In this document: positions 12,801 to 25,866 of the stretch, piece after piece
Layout: the number at the start of each line of letters is the position of its first letter
Numbering within the stretch: the stretch's first letter is position 1
DNA from: Balanoglossus misakiensis
Taxonomy: Eukaryota > Hemichordata
Direction of reading: 5' to 3'
Assembly: GCA_040954595.2 (NCBI GenBank)
Contig: CM082590.2
Location: 2,294,001 to 2,358,000, forward strand
DNA length: 64,000 nucleotides
The notes under the pieces: generated by a model
Seen by the model: the letters and a program-made list of their open reading frames with translations, nothing else
Database searches by the model: none
What the model was told of the DNA's origin: nothing
Program-made: the position numbers and the translations under genes

Positions 12801-14799
12801 TGGAAATCACACCAGAAAAGCGAAAATACGCCAACAACATGTAAACAGTAAAATGTTACGAAAAAACAAACAGAAAAGCGAAAATACACCAACCACGTTT
12901 AAACCGTAAAATTAAAAAAAAATGCAAACACTGGCTCTACGTGCGCTTAGGCAAGAGGCCTAGCAATAAAATTCTCACAGAGTATAACCCTATAAATATG
13001 TCTAGACTTTCTCGATTATGACCTCAGGGTCAGCAGCGAAGCCATACACAGAATGGCCGAGAGGCATGGCTAGCTGCACGCCCGTAGCTCGGATTTTTTT
13101 CTGGAATAAGACCTACTTCTGTTCAACTACAAGGTGTTGAACGGATAGCTGCAAATCACCTAATACCAGACTAAACAATCGAGCGACGGTAACGTAGCTA
13201 CATAGGCTATGGTACTAAAAGCAATGACTGGATTATGAGCCTACCGAAAAGACGTCTTGATCCCGCGGCAGTAAGAAGGAAAGTGGTCGAAACCCGGCGT
13301 CGCACACCGGAAACGGGTCAATGATCACCTGTTGTTATGGAGAGTGGGACTTGTTACCCAATCACAGACCATAGTTAGCATTACGACACACTAATGAATA
13401 TGCATACATGCTATAGCTGCATATTTTATTATTTTAGAACGCACTGGAACATGCTCGCATTCGAAGGAATATTCCATTTGTATATGCAAATAGCAAACCT
13501 ATGTTCTCGAGTGTGAGTGCACCATTGTCTCAGGGGGGTGGCTCACGTCCCAAAGAACAGGGGGTAATTTTCTACCACAGCCGCGCATTTCAAACCGAGC
13601 AAGCAAACTGCTAACTTCCGTTGTCTGGGCAACATTTTGATGTGCGTTAAGTTTTGCACCTATTCGACTTTGAGGAAACAGACCTATAATACTTCCTAAT
13701 GTGGTTCTCTTTCTGGGTCATTTTGTTGGTCCAACCACGATCCACGAGATCGTAAACTGCTTGGATTAGGGCGCGTTAGGAAGCTGCAGCTGCGGCCGCA
13801 GGTCAAGTCGGTGTGTGTTGTATTTAACAAACATGGTGAATGTGTTCGGCACAGCAACATGCTCGCTCTACCCACAGCCACTGTACCGTACTGTCGATCG
13901 TTTCCATGTCTGTTTCACGCTCGCTCTTTATAATGCCCTTATCACGCCTCCCGTATTGTGTTCATGATATGACAGTCCCACTAATCTGACAACACGCTCG
14001 CTTTTATTATGTCAATTTGTCCCGTTCGCTAGCACTGCGTTCAGGCCTGCATTCACCATTAACAGACTATCCCATTCGCCAACTTTACTGAACTACAAAG
14101 TGAAGAACCAGTTTGCGTCTTGGCCGAAACAACCGGGGTCATGGAAATTAAAGGCCGAACCGAGAAGATTAAGTGCCATTCCCGAAGTAACGACCAACCA
14201 ATGTTTACAGAGAAATCAGATGACATCAAATAGCGGAGTTCTTATCCTGTCGGGATGCGTTTACCTCGGAATCGGCGAAGTTTTTTTGTCGTCGAGTTTG
14301 ATTTCATGGACGATGCAGTCTAGTTATTTGATGATCCATAATTGATATTTTTTTGGGGGGGGGGGGGGTCCTGGTGTCAATAATTCGAGGCAGGAGAAGA
14401 AATGTGCCGCCAGCGCAAATTGCCGTTTTTCTCGCTCTGTTTAGTCGATTTTGACAACTTCAAAAGTATTAAACTTCACTCTGCGTTGGTCGAGAGGTCT
14501 TAAATTTTACCCATCCAACAAAACAAACGTTTGTAGTCAATAAAGTGTTCTTGGCGGGAATTAAAATTGATTCAATGCAATTCAAGTTTGAATTTGATCA
14601 AATTTTCTAAATATAGATAAATCGACAGGCCAACACTGTCCATGCACCAAAAAGAACAGCTGGTCGCGGAGATGAATTTTGTTTTTGTATATAACAAAAT
14701 ACCCTACAAAATATAAAAGTTCCGAATTACCTATAATTTGATTCCATTATAATTCCAATACTATTAACTCAATTTTAGAGTAATACACTGGGAACTATT
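12800..14799. other. Unique, less AT-rich block splitting the diverged repeat fields
   Basis: About 2 kb of higher-GC sequence with more CpG than its surroundings separates two fields of the same diverged repeat, as an insertion would. It includes a run of 14 G at 14355-14368. No terminal repeats or coding domains could be defined. Frames at 13696-13881 and 14100-14345 have no recognisable content. Confidence 0.45.
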
Positions 14800-16270
14800 A
14801 TTTTTCAAAATTGGAAAATATGCCCCCAAAATACAAGATATTGCCAACAAAAAGCATTGACACTTTCATCATTGGTTTTGTAAATTATCATGACAACGCA
14901 CCCAGGAACCTTTAAATCAAATTTGAAAGCAATGGAGTAGAGGGTTCTGAGAAAGAGTTTTGACCAAAAATGGCAAAAATCACCCCAAAAATATAATATT
15001 AAATTCTTCTAGTTGATTTGACAAACATACATGCAAATTTCCAAAGCAATCTATGAGCTGTTTTACATTTAAAAAATGATCAAAAAGGTAAAAATTGCTT
15101 GCAAATTTTGCAGCAATTTAAACAAAACTTTAGTAACTCAGATCACCTATATGAAGCTCCATACTAAATTTCAAAGAGGTGGGCTGATTAATTCCAGAAA
15201 GGTAGTTTTTTTACAAAAATGTAGAAAAAGACAAACAAATGCGAAAAATAGAAAATTCAAAGTATTACCTCAAAACATACACAATCATTATGACCAGGGG
15301 TTGCTGAGTTTCTGAGTTTTGACCAAATTAAGGTTTTTCCCAGAAAATTTGCATATTTTTGGCAATGTCAACTTCGTTTGAACAAACTCCCATCTACAAC
15401 CCGGTATGCATCTACACACCAAATATCGAGGTTGTACGCGTAGCAGTCTTCAAGTTTTTGATGTGGATGGACATACTCCCATACATCCATACAGATGCAA
15501 CGTACCGATCTCATAAGGTCCCACTGGAATATACCAATACAAATGTGACATAAACACTTGACTTGCGGGCGCTGTTACTCCTCAATGAAAGCAGATAACG
15601 CGACACAAACTGGTCATTTTTTTCAAACTTGTGCTATAAGTAATATGTGTGACCAACTCTATGACTTAATTTTTTGTTAATGACCTAATACCAAACAAAT
15701 AGATATGATCTAATTTAAAAAAACTGTCCCAAAACTGCCAAACACAAAAATGCAAACATCACCAAAATTATACAATATCTTACTTCGATGAGAACATGCT
15801 TACCAAAGTTCAAAGCAATCTGACAAGTGGTTTCAACGAGAAAATCACAAGTTACCTCAAGAACACAAATAAGCAAATTTCAACAAAATTTTCAAACAAC
15901 TTACAATTGCTTAACCCTGAGAACATGCCTACCAATTCCCAAAGCAATCTGACAAGCACGAGGTTTCAGAGAAAACGATTTTTGACCAAAAATTGCAAAA
16001 TTTGGCTCATAATTACAAATGTGCAAACTTTGCAACAATTACACCTATAGGAAGATTTATACTAAATGTTAAAGAAATCAGCCAATTACTTTCATAGAAA
16101 ATATTTTACCATTGTGTTAAAAGACAAAACATTCATAAAAAGTAGACAATTCACGATGTTAGCTTAGAACTTATATAGCTCTATGATCTTGGCATAAGAA
16201 ACATGCATACCACTTTTCAAAGCAATCTGACCAGTAGTTCCCAGCTAACAACTGAGAACAGAATAGCCAA
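14800..16270 (+). repeat. Diverged ~130-140 bp tandem repeats, second field
   Basis: Same family and orientation as 12130-12800: 'aaagcaatctgacaagtggt', 'gaacatgcctaccaattccc' and 'aaagcaatctgaccagtagt' mark successive units. Short ORFs within it come from the repeat and are not genes. Confidence 0.7.
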
Positions 16271-18306
16271 AATCATCACCAGCGCCTAACACTACATTTG
16301 ATTTTAATCAGATGAAAAAGGGAAGTAAGCAGACCATTTGTTGGAGCGGCTGATCCTCACCTGAAATCAAAGAGACAGACAAAAGCACTCATTTTATCAG
16401 AATATTTATTTTATGTATGCAAAAATCCTAACATGATATCTCTGTCTACCTGTTTATCCTGATAGGAAAATTGTTAGAATAAAAATATCAAAGATATTTC
16501 TTCCTAACGCTGCATACACTATGTACATACTCTAGCAGTCTTGAAAGTACACTGAAATGTTTGTCAAAAGCTCTTCTTAAAAACTGCATAACATACCAAA
16601 CTTTCAGTACAATATAAGCAATATCCGGAAAAAAATTAAACCAACTTAGCATCTTATGCAAAATGAAAGAAATTGAGGAATCGTGTCCCCCCTTCCCTTC
16701 AGCACTATACATGATTCTACAGCCTCAAGGTGTCATTCTTCACACAAACATAAAATGAATGGCTGAAATTCTAGAAATGTAGAAACAATGACATGTGAAT
16801 ATTGTTATTAAAAATGTGATTTTAATCGTTTGGCAACTATGGTCACTTCCTAATAATTGACTATATTTCTTAACATGCATCTAATAGTTTGATTCTACCA
16901 TGCTTGTCACGGATTTTGCCGATCACCAAACACAAAACACAACAAAATGGTTTAACAGTTTCACAAGCCATATGCCTAAAACAGGGACATCATCAGTTCA
17001 TATGTATGGCCAGTCTGGCTACAGAGGTGAACTGACTATGTATATGCATGGGATTCTTTTATATCCCTTTGGTCACGTGACCAGTTTATATATTTTCTGC
17101 TATTTCCCCAAGGGATTCATAGTCGATTCTATTTTCTTATCACCTGACGGATTCTGGCGAATCATGACACAGTGTTAGCATGAGGTATGTTATAAATACA
17201 GATATTACATACATACCGGTATTCAAATGAACTAATGGTTCGGTCCAAATCCATTGTTTCTGTTGGAAAAGTTGGATGTCTACACAGGGAACTGGGGGTG
17301 AATGGTGAGAGTGCTAAGAAAAAAGACTGATGGTAATTTTCCATTTTTATCTAACCTGTATACATGTGTGTGCTTAATCTTTCCCAATAATGCTGACACA
17401 CAACAAGTTAATTGTTTTACAAAACTCTCCTTGAGAGTCAAATGAAGGCACCTGATATAAGCCCAAAGACTTCATTCTTTTCCACACACCACTTTTCTCT
17501 TTTCAAAGAGCTCCATTTCAAATTGTGTACACAAACAATGTCATTGTCACTGCCCAAGCCCAAACTTTCAAATTACAATGTGACATTTCAAAACACTGTT
17601 AGACTTCCCAATGAAACATTAACTCTGGATCGGTATCCATTCAAATTAGTGACAGCCCCGGGGTTAGATTGTTGTTAATTTTGTTATAATGGTGATATTT
17701 AATTGTTTGGCTTTAACAAAAATTATGACATGGACGTATAAACGTGTTATGTCCACACATATGCTGTGAGTTCAGCTTCAATCCAATTTCATAACAAATT
17801 ATTCAACAACAAAAATAGAAAATGAACATCAAGAGCTAGTGACTTCGTGGCTTTCACATGATAAATATACATTGCCCCATGCTAGAGTGTAATATTAACA
17901 TGTCTCATACAACCTACAATTCTCTGTATATAACCAAACACATTCATTATAGCTGCATTAGTTGGGTCACATAATCTGGAACCAGATAGGCTGACCTGAG
18001 CAATCCATGTTTTTGCAAGTGTTGTATTGTCACTGTTATAGTGTGACTTCTTTGGTGTAATGCTCCAATGAACATGTGAGTTTCAATTGGATAGATAAAT
18101 GACCAATAACACAAAGTCTGTGATTGGGTAATACAAATGATTGGTATACAACTGGAAGTTCTGACACTGAAAGAGCTGTCTATTGCTCTCTTCCCTGAGG
18201 GAGCGATAGAGAGTAACTTTAGAGATACATTCTCCAATGATCAGGAGTTAATAAGGTATTAGTCTAGTATATAGCTGTATTTTATCTGCTTTGCTTTCAA
18301 AAAACT
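16271..18306. other. No gene seen
   Basis: AT-rich sequence. Short frames of up to 96 codons lack domains and splice context. It lies just beyond the 3' end of the minus-strand EGF/Q-rich gene. Confidence 0.45.
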
Positions 18307-18605
18307 ATGCATGCCACTGGCCCAATAAAGCATGATACCCCTTGCAGGGAATCGTGATGTAACTAGTGTCCCTTTGAAGTCAATCACGGACTTTGTTTTT
18401 CCAATGATTGGTCAAAGGATACATATGTGTGATTAAGGATTGGTACCATTTTAAATTTAAATTAGCCTTGCCTTTACTATAACCTTACACACAATCGCCA
18501 TTGTTCAGTTTATGTCAGTGACTTTAAGGGGGATGGTAGTTACATCACAATTCCCAGCAAGAGCTATCAGGCTTTATTGGGCCAGTGGCATGCATCACTC
18601 TTGAT
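18307..18605. mobile_element. MITE with long imperfect terminal inverted repeats
   Basis: The left end 'atgcatgccactggcccaat' and the reverse complement of the right end are the same for more than 25 bp. Similarity continues imperfectly for about 60 bp in total, through matching 'gtgatgtaacta' inner segments. The element is 299 bp with no coding capacity. Confidence 0.8.
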
Positions 18606-18639
18606 GTTAGTTTTGGAAGTGGAAAAAATATGGCTATAT

Positions 18640-18851
18640 AGTGTAAAACATGAAATTTTCGCAACGGGAAATTTTCATAATATCAAATGTGGCAACTGTT
18701 ATGCAACGATTAATTTTCGCATTCTCGAATTTCAATTCATCATTATTTCTGAAAAACATGTTTACGCGACTTTTTAGTTTCGTGTTTTTTTAGCACTTGC
18801 ATGATTCGGGCGAATTTATCTCTCATGAAAATTTCCCATTTTACATACATC
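18640..18851. mobile_element. MITE, TIR of the type 'tgtaaaacgggaaattt', copy 1
   Basis: It starts with a degenerate 'gtgtaaaacatgaaatttt' and ends with 'aatttcccattttacata'. The interior matches the copy at 41082-41276 in phrases such as 'caactgttatgc' and 'ctgaaaaaca'. Non-coding. The name is descriptive. Confidence 0.65.
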
Positions 18852-19332
18852 CTAAGTATCATTTTTTCACACCAGAAGACAATGCACAGTTGCTTTGTGT
18901 ATGGCATACTTTGTATTACAATAGACACTGACAACTAGTTACATCCTCCCAGCATACAAATATGGTTATATTGAAATAAGGCATTATGATGGAAACAATG
19001 TAAAGCTAATGCAAGAATTAGTACAGACCGAGTATATTATGTTACTACACTGGAATAACAATTTCGTGTTATTTGATCTGTTTAAATTTTTTTTTTAAAT
19101 CAAGGAACACTGAAGAATGAGTGGAGGTGATAGCTTTGGAATGGATATGTCTGTATACAGTAAATGAGAGTGATAAATATTCCAAATCCCCAATACTTGA
19201 CTGTCTGGAAAAAACCTTGAGAATTTTCTGACATTTCTTTGGGCATCTGGGTTTCATTTAGTATATAGAAGTTACAACGGTAATGAAGGCATGAACAGTC
19301 TCCTGTTCATTATAGTCAGTTTCCTGTAAGAA

Positions 19333-19338
19333 TTTATT
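19333..19338 (-). promoter_or_regulatory. AATAAA overlapping the stop codon of the terminal Q-rich exon
   Basis: AATAAA on the minus strand overlaps the terminal TAA. It is a possible polyadenylation signal, but it would imply a very short 3' UTR, so use is uncertain. Confidence 0.3.
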
Positions 19339-19582
19339 GATTCGGAATATCAAAAAGACTCATGTCAACAGCCAGCAGATTACTACATGATTGTTGCAGT
19401 GTTTGTTGCATGCTGGGTGCCAAGTCCATCTGAGGTACCTGTGGTCGCGGCCGTGGCTGTTGTCCTAGTTACAGCTGTTGTTGTTGTTGTTGTGATAACT
19501 GTTGCTGTTGTTGTTGTTGTTGCCATGTTTGTTGTTGTGGTGGTGGAATGGTTGCTTTTGTTCCGCTGGCTTGTTGCTGCTG
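19334..19582 (-). CDS. Terminal Q-rich exon of the EGF/Q-rich gene (contains one in-frame stop)
   Basis: The exon opens after an acceptor 'ttttaactgcag' in phase 0 and reads 83 codons to a TAA at 19334-19336. It is rich in Gln (runs of CAA/CAG), then PQVPQMDLAPSMQQTLQQ, and finishes SLFDIPNQ-stop. One in-frame TAA at 19469-19471 interrupts it, directly after a Gln run. A CAA-to-TAA change or a sequence error would explain it, because coding character continues to the natural end. The phase matches the exon at 21148-21396. Function is unknown; the tail is low complexity. The same DNA read on the plus strand gives a Val-rich frame that is only a shadow. Confidence 0.6.
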
Positions 19583-19589
19583 CTGCAGT

Positions 19590-21141
19590 TAAAAACAAAC
19601 AAAACAGTTTTCTTTTAAAGTCACTTCACAGCAAATGGCAATGTATCAGGAGACACTTCTTTTTAATTTTCTTTACATTTGTCAATCAGACTGAAATTTA
19701 GGGCGGCATATAGTTAGTTACTGTACAATGGGAAATTGATTTAGGCTGTGTCTAAAATTGATGGTTGGTTTCAAGACACCTGTTGACCTAATTAATTATG
19801 TACACTCCTAATTCTAGGCTAACCAATAGATCTAGAAGTTTAGATTTTGTAGGACATAGATCAGTTTAGGATCAAAACTTTTTGACAAAATTTTGGGTAT
19901 CCACAGCAGATAATCCTTAGCATTCTGTAGGAACCCTGGGAATTGCTTGGGCCCAGTGAACACTGCTTGCAGCTTTAATTCACCATGTTCTCAGATGCAG
20001 ACATTTTGAAGAGAATATGATTTAAATTCTAAGCAGACTTTTGTTAAAGTGTAATGTTCATCTAACACACATTTGCCAAAGCAGAGACTCTAGTTACAAA
20101 ATTGTTATCTATGCCACAAGTGCTGTCTTAACAACAGACAAGGTGGCGGCAACCATAGTCTGTGTCATAGATTAGGAAAAGACAGCAAATTGAGTGAAAA
20201 GAAGAGACAAAACTAAATTCTTCTTATCTGGCATGCAAGAAATATAGAAGGAAGCGAAGGCAGTCCACTATATGAATGCACGCACATAAAATTGTGCAGA
20301 ATATTTGGATTGGACGTTATTTTGTACACACAAAATTAACGCATATGTGCATAAGAGTAAGATGATTGTCGTCATTTAAAACTGTCTGTCAGAGGTTATC
20401 ATCAGTGCTTCCACACTGGTACCATGGAAAAACTAGAGGAATTGAAAATAAGAATGAGACAAGATTTGTTGTATTTCTTTGTCGGTAATTTAGGTCTGCT
20501 TTCCTTCCAGCTTTTTCCCCCACACTAAAACTGAACAGGTTGGACCAGTCACACCTCCCTTAATCCTATTGGTCCCAATGTTTATTTCATCAATATATCT
20601 ATGGCATGCTGACTTGGACAATAATTCTGACACAAAATTGATCATGAGTGTGAACTGATTGCATAAACATTTTTCGAAAGTACTTCCTGTAAAAAGGGAG
20701 GAGGCTCCACACACCAGACTATTTTTGTTTATGTACATGACTTACACATGCGGGGGTTGTCAACTTGATGAAATAGCCATTCTCTAGATTTCCTATTGTT
20801 ATAAGAGTGTACATAAACATGAAAAGTAAAATCATGAATATTAATAGATGTGGTGCGTATGGCCGATTTGAGGCAAATCAGCCATACCCACCACGTCTAA
20901 ATCTGTGTGGGGAAAAGTTGTCATGTTGGGCAAATAGTTCATTGAATTTATTCTGTGTGACTGTCAGGTCTTCAATACATTAAAATCATTTTGGGAATGG
21001 CACAGACCATGTTATTTGTACCATCAAGAAAGCTCCTTTTTGAGAAAACTGATTTCATTTTTCCCCACATAACAATTCCCAGAAGTGCCACTGGTACCAG
21101 TCTTGGTTTTCAAAATATTCACTGTACACATTATTATGACA
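19590..21141 (-). other. Intron of the EGF/Q-rich gene
   Basis: Sequence between the last two exons. Apart from a hairpin at 20846-20898, nothing coding or repetitive was recognised. Confidence 0.5.
20846..20898. repeat. 53 bp near-perfect hairpin
   Basis: Two 24 nt arms (20846-20869 and 20875-20898) pair at 21 of 24 positions around a 5 nt loop. The left arm begins agatgtggtgcg. It lies in an intron of the minus-strand gene. It is short for a typical animal microRNA precursor and may be a MITE remnant. Confidence 0.7.
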
Positions 21142-21147
21142 ACTTAC

Positions 21148-21396
21148 TTGTAAGAGGTGTTTTAGTTGTTGATTTGTTGATTGTATATTGGATGGCTGTG
21201 CTTGCACTGCTTGTTGTTGTTGTTGTTGTTGTTGGGCTCTCTCTTGTTGTAACCTTTGTATTTGCTGTTGTTGTTGATGTTGTTGTCTTAGAGCTATGAG
21301 TTGACTTTGTCTGGCATGTTGATCTTGCTGTTGTTTCAATTCAAGTTCTTTTTTCTGTGCCATCTCTAGATTCTTCTGCAGTGCTTGAATATTCCT
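21148..21396 (-). CDS. Q-rich coiled-coil exon of the EGF/Q-rich gene
   Basis: A clean 249 nt exon, phase 0 to phase 0: acceptor 'tttgatctttcag', donor GTAAGT. The 83 residues start RNIQALQKNLEMAQKKELEL, strongly heptad-like and charged (coiled coil). A Gln-dominated stretch with a run of eight Gln follows, and the exon ends QQLKHLLQ. LKHLL fits the LxxLL pattern of nuclear-receptor interaction boxes, but by chance one is common in helical Leu/Gln sequence. The reading frame is intact. Its phase joins both the upstream EGF exon (23465-23574) and the downstream terminal exon. Confidence 0.75.
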
Positions 21397-22510
21397 CTGA
21401 AAGATCAAACAAAGAAAAGTGTAAACATTCAAACATTGTCATCTGTGTCAATCTACCTACATGTAACATGACTACAGGAGCTTCAGCCAAGCCAAGCTTT
21501 TCACTTGGGAGATTATTGAAATCAATTTAAAACTCAGCAACTCCAACTTCGGGTTATTTTCTCAATACTTTTGTTTTGGCGGTCACCTTTCATTGAACAA
21601 TGAATGGGCAAGTGCTCGCTCACTTCTTCACTGAATTTCACTGTTTGTTTATCTTATCATAAAAAAACTTGGGCATCGCAGTCCTTTGGACAAAAATATT
21701 CATGTGTGGTGATTTAAAATCAATGTTGCAAGAAGAAGAATTAATCACAGGATTAACGGTTTCTGATTGAAAAATACTAAATGCTTAATATGCCATATGC
21801 CGTACACAGAGTGATCACATTAGTCAATAGGACAGCTGTTTCAAAGGACTAAAATGATGGCAACGTTTTAATATTATATTTATTTTACAAAACCTTGCAT
21901 CTGAGCTTTACTTTAAAGTACTTCCATTTACTAGTAGTACAAGTGCACATCAGTTAACATTGACAGCTAGGCATGACGTCATAGATGTAGGACTTCAAAA
22001 TGGACATTCTGAACAGTGGGGGCGCTCTATCATGGTGGATTTTAATGAACATGTGTATTTAATTTCATCACTCACATTTGTCCATGGAAACTGTATTTTA
22101 ACATACGCTTATAGTTAAGGCATTTGCAGTATCTAGTCATATTACAGTAATACACCAGACATGTTCTTAACTCAACTAAATGTGTGTAAGTTCAATTTCT
22201 GACCTCACTCAGATTACCCAAGTCAATGTGACAAACTCTACTGCAAGTATACAGACTTGAACTCCGGAAAAACTAGTCACCTACAATACTTGAAATGGAG
22301 CCACATCCAAAACTTGACTTTGAGATCTTTTATCAAATCAGTTTTCCTTTTAGAATTAGAACTCCCATGCAATTTTTGTGACAGAGGAAATAAATAGATT
22401 CTCAGAAAAAAACAGTTTCCTCTTTAAAGATCCAACCTTACCATAGAAAATAAAAGGTTTAGACTGAACCATAGTGGTGAAAGGGTTAAGCCAGAGCATG
22501 TATCAAAATA

Positions 22511-22680
22511 CAGTAAAACCTGTCTCAACCGAACCCTGTCTAATCTGGAAACCTGTCTATTTCAAAGACATTGTTCAAACCTTTTGACATAGAACCACAT
22601 GTTGAAAGAACCTCTTTAAATTGTACACCTGCAATCTGAACAATTTCTTCAGTCCCTTTGGTGTTAGACAGGTTTGACTG
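22511..22680. mobile_element. CAGT-ended MITE, 170 bp
   Basis: The left end 'cagtaaaacctgtct' mirrors the right end 'agacaggtttgactg'. TA flanks both sides (22509-22510 and 22681-22682), a probable TA target duplication. Non-coding. Confidence 0.8.
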
Positions 22681-23138
22681 TACTTGAAAGTGCAATTGAA
22701 CAAAAATGCTAAAAAATATAATTGCAGAGAGTCAGTATTTTAGGCTGGGCATCATCTACATAGTTCCCAGAATCAATACTGTCACAGTAGTCCATTTCTC
22801 TATGTACCAAATTTTTATAAAACATTGCTATGCAGTCATGTTACCCTTCCAAGATGCAAACATGAGGCCAGTTGGTCACAAAGTAAAAACTTGATTGTCT
22901 TGTGTATCAACACTATAGTTGGGACTTATGTTCGACAGCCACATTTTATTGTAAGGTCAGTTTTACACGCAACTTGTATCATGTATACAACAAACTAGAT
23001 GAGCTCGAGCAGTACTCTACTGACCGCCTTTTTCACATTGTCTGCATTGAGATGACACTTTATTTTGGAAGGCTGCCCTCTTTATGAAAAATGTCATGAT
23101 TGTGTTACACGTAAAAAAGACAGAAATCAACACAACAG

Positions 23139-23323
23139 CAGTCAAACCTGCTCATTATGGCTAGTGAAGGGACTTTTCTAAACTGGCCTTTATAGATAAG
23201 TGGCCATTATACCTTGTAGAAAGTCAATTAATGTACATGTAAATTGCACAGGGACTAGAATAAAGTGGCCACTATATAGAGGTGGCTGCCTAATAGAGGT
23301 GGCCACTCAAACAGGTTTGACTG
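23139..23323. mobile_element. CAGT-ended MITE, 185 bp
   Basis: Ends 'cagtcaaacctg' and 'caggtttgactg'. The interior has 'gtggccactatatagaggtgg'-type sequence (split here from the element) shared with 39837-40169. The left flank does not match TA. Confidence 0.75.
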
Positions 23324-23464
23324 TATGTTGATTTGTGTCATGAATAGCCGACATTTACCAATGACTGATTGTACAATATATGATTTCAGTGTCACATATA
23401 CATGTATAAGACACTAAGTACAAACCCATACATCTTACTTTCTCTCCAAATTGTAGATACTCAC

Positions 23465-23574
23465 CAACGCATGTATGTTGAATCCTGGTCTGCAACCACA
23501 CTGGTAACTGGTTGGTGTGTTGTAACATACTCGTTGGCATGGTGACCAACCAGCTTGATCGCACTCATTGTCAT
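23465..23574 (-). CDS. EGF-like exon lacking the sixth cysteine
   Basis: The acceptor 'ttttccctgcag' enters in phase 1, and the donor GTGAGT leaves in phase 0; the exon is 110 nt. It reads (D)DNECDQAGWSPCQRVCYN, then YQCGCRPGF and stops after NIHAL. The DNEC start, five Cys and CxCxPGF fit a calcium-binding EGF module. The sixth Cys is absent and would have to come from another exon, or the module is incomplete. The change from phase 1 to phase 0 links the EGF series to the phase-0 Q-rich exons. The product is probably secreted or extracellular, judged only from the EGF modules. Confidence 0.75.
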
Positions 23575-25425
23575 CTGCAGGGAAAACACAAATATCATAA
23601 AATGTATTAGAATGAATACATGTGAATTACAGTTGTCTTTGAGTGCACATTTGAAAATATACGACAAGAGAGCAAAATTGTGTGAAACTTAATAAATATC
23701 ATCTGGCATACAACTTGGTCATATCATATGTTTATCTGTACCAGTACTGAATACTGATAAACAAACAATGTAGTAACCAAATAACATTTAACAAGGTAGT
23801 GTTTGAAAGCCAAAAATATCATGCATAAGACAACAAACTCATTGTTTTGGCTCCGAAGTGTAAACAGAGGAGTCTGTCAAGTTGGGTATGAGCTACTACT
23901 TCCGTCTGTCAAACTACTTCCGTCCGTCAAGAATTCATACCATTTTCTAGTAGGGGTGTGTAGCTTTATGTTTTTGGCGGTGGTGTGTAGCTTTGAGGTG
24001 TTGAGGAAGAATTGGAACAGTGACAGAAATCGGAACGGATTAGCCAGCAGTGTTTTCACTACCCGCGAGAAAACAGTTGTGTTTGGCGAGACGATTTTCA
24101 TACAAATTGGTCAAACTTGTGAAGAACTGCTATCTAACATCGTCATTTGTTTTGCCATGATCAACTTGCCACGATCAGTGCACTACAATGCGTGAAATTG
24201 GACCGCTGTTCTGTTCATTGATCATCACCCCCCCCTGTATCATGAACATTGTAAGGCAATACATTGAATTCAGCTCTTCCAGCTAGTGGCCGCACTCGCT
24301 TGATTTCCTGTGTGTGTCTCTGGGGACACAAATAATGCATATGCGTCTTTTTCTAATTTGCATATTTTGAATTGGTTAGGTGTGCCTTGACTTGAACGCG
24401 TCAAGCGTACAGGTTGTTATGGAAGTTTCTTTTTAGAACGACTAGTGTTAGTCTGTGGGCCCAACCAGCAAAAATAAGTTCTAGAAATGTCATTATGTTG
24501 TATAAGAGTTTTGTTCTACATGAAATTAGCTGGAAATGACAGGTGGGAAACTATTGATGTGAAATCAGGTCACTTCTACCGAAAATGATGGACCAGAGAG
24601 CAATGACTTTTTAAAATTATTTCATATACTATGTTCACAACTGCTATGCTCCCATAAACTGGGGAAACTAAATGATTGAACTTTCTGTTTGAACAATTCA
24701 TGTATTTTTTTGCTAACACCTACACTACTATAGTCAGCACATGACATTACCTATATACTTGAAAATGGAGAACTTTTTATCAAAACACTTAAGCTGATCT
24801 TGAATGCTGTCTGATATTTTTTTTCAAAATATATTTCTTTCACGTTTAGACTAGTGCTTCTACTTGCACTGTTTTTTTTTCAAAACACATTTCTCATAGC
24901 TTGCACTGGTGCAATTTGATACGACAATACACAATGAATTCCATCAGTATAACATAAGATACAAAATCTGAGAGGGAAATGACAGAATATATTTGTGTGA
25001 GGCCATTTGTGTGTGCGGGCCATTTTAAGACTAAATTTAAAACAGTTATTAGAGCCATTGACAAGTGGTTTTTCCCTCTGCCAAGCACCCACCTTATCAA
25101 GCTTCATTCAATATTACATGAGCAAAACAGTTCAGCATTTCACCTTGGTGTTTGCAAATTGTTCCTTTCACCCATATACCAAACCACTGTTCTCCAAACA
25201 TGCTGCTCATCAGCCACTACACACTGAGAGAGCACCAGGTGTCCTTGACGCTATTTTTTTAAATTTCTAACTATGGAAAGTGCCTGATAACTTTTAATTA
25301 TTTTCTGTTTTAACATGGTGACTGACTGTAAAGTCTGTCACTTACAACTTCTGTAAGCGCCCTTTTGAAGCAGGAAATGCAAATCCATTGTTGACCTATC
25401 CCCTCCCCACTCAAAAAAAACTTAC
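23575..25425 (-). other. Intron of the EGF/Q-rich gene
   Basis: No coding exon seen. Near 25233-25257 lies one copy of a short motif also found at 26355-26390 and 30555-30592 (see findings). Open frames near 24880-25270 overlap in several frames and have no domain. Confidence 0.45.
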
Positions 25426-25545
25426 CTAAACAATTGACATGCTCTGCACTCAGAGAGAAACCATCATCACCACAACTACAGCTGAATCCACCCTCTGCAT
25501 TGAGAAAACCTCCAGCACAAACAGAATCTGAACACTCATTCACAT
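25426..25545 (-). CDS. Calcium-binding EGF-like exon missing its third cysteine
   Basis: The exon is 120 nt, phase 1 to phase 1, with acceptor 'ctctattttcag' and donor GTAAGT. It reads (D)VNECSDSVCAGG, then a segment FLNAEGGFSCSCGDDGFS, and ends with the sixth Cys in HVNCL. The NEC start, the N/F positions for beta-hydroxylation and the CxC fit cbEGF. The third Cys expected just before LNAEGG is missing, as if a codon had been lost. The frame is open. It is the first exon 3' of the Academ insertion in the gene's direction. Confidence 0.8.
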
Positions 25546-25866
25546 CTGAAAATAGAGAGAAAAAAACATCCGTTGTAATTATTCAAGTCAATACCAATCC
25601 TCCCTTCCTTTAAAAATTTCCATAAAGTGAACAAATTCACATGGCTTTGAAATTAGTATTAACAGTGATATTTATAATATTTCTAACAGGCCTGACTTTT
25701 CTAAACTTTGAGTTTCTTTGTGGATTTGTAGAAATGATCTACAAACTGAGCTGTCAGGTCATAACTGTTTGTGCTTTGGCATGTACACATATCCCAGTAT
25801 GCCCTACATGGTTGGCAGTGAAATTGATAAAATCTTCACCTAAGATTTCAAACTCGTAGATCTTAA

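Larger units (their letters stand above)
21401..23458 (-). other. Intron of the EGF/Q-rich gene carrying two MITEs
   Basis: No further exon was recognised. It holds CAGT-ended elements at 22511-22680 and 23139-23323, and near 22420-22490 a fragment shared with 43463-43560 ('gtttagactgaacc', then 'gtgaaagggttaa'). Confidence 0.5.

Noticed and set aside
16900-17178. 92-codon plus frame
   Set aside because: No domain or splice context; consistent with chance in unannotated DNA.
19387-19701. Val-rich 104-codon plus-strand frame
   Set aside because: Shadow of the CAA/CAG-rich coding exon on the opposite strand.
20991-21299. Plus-strand frame with Val-rich hydrophobic tail
   Set aside because: Complement of the Q-rich coiled-coil exon at 21148-21396.
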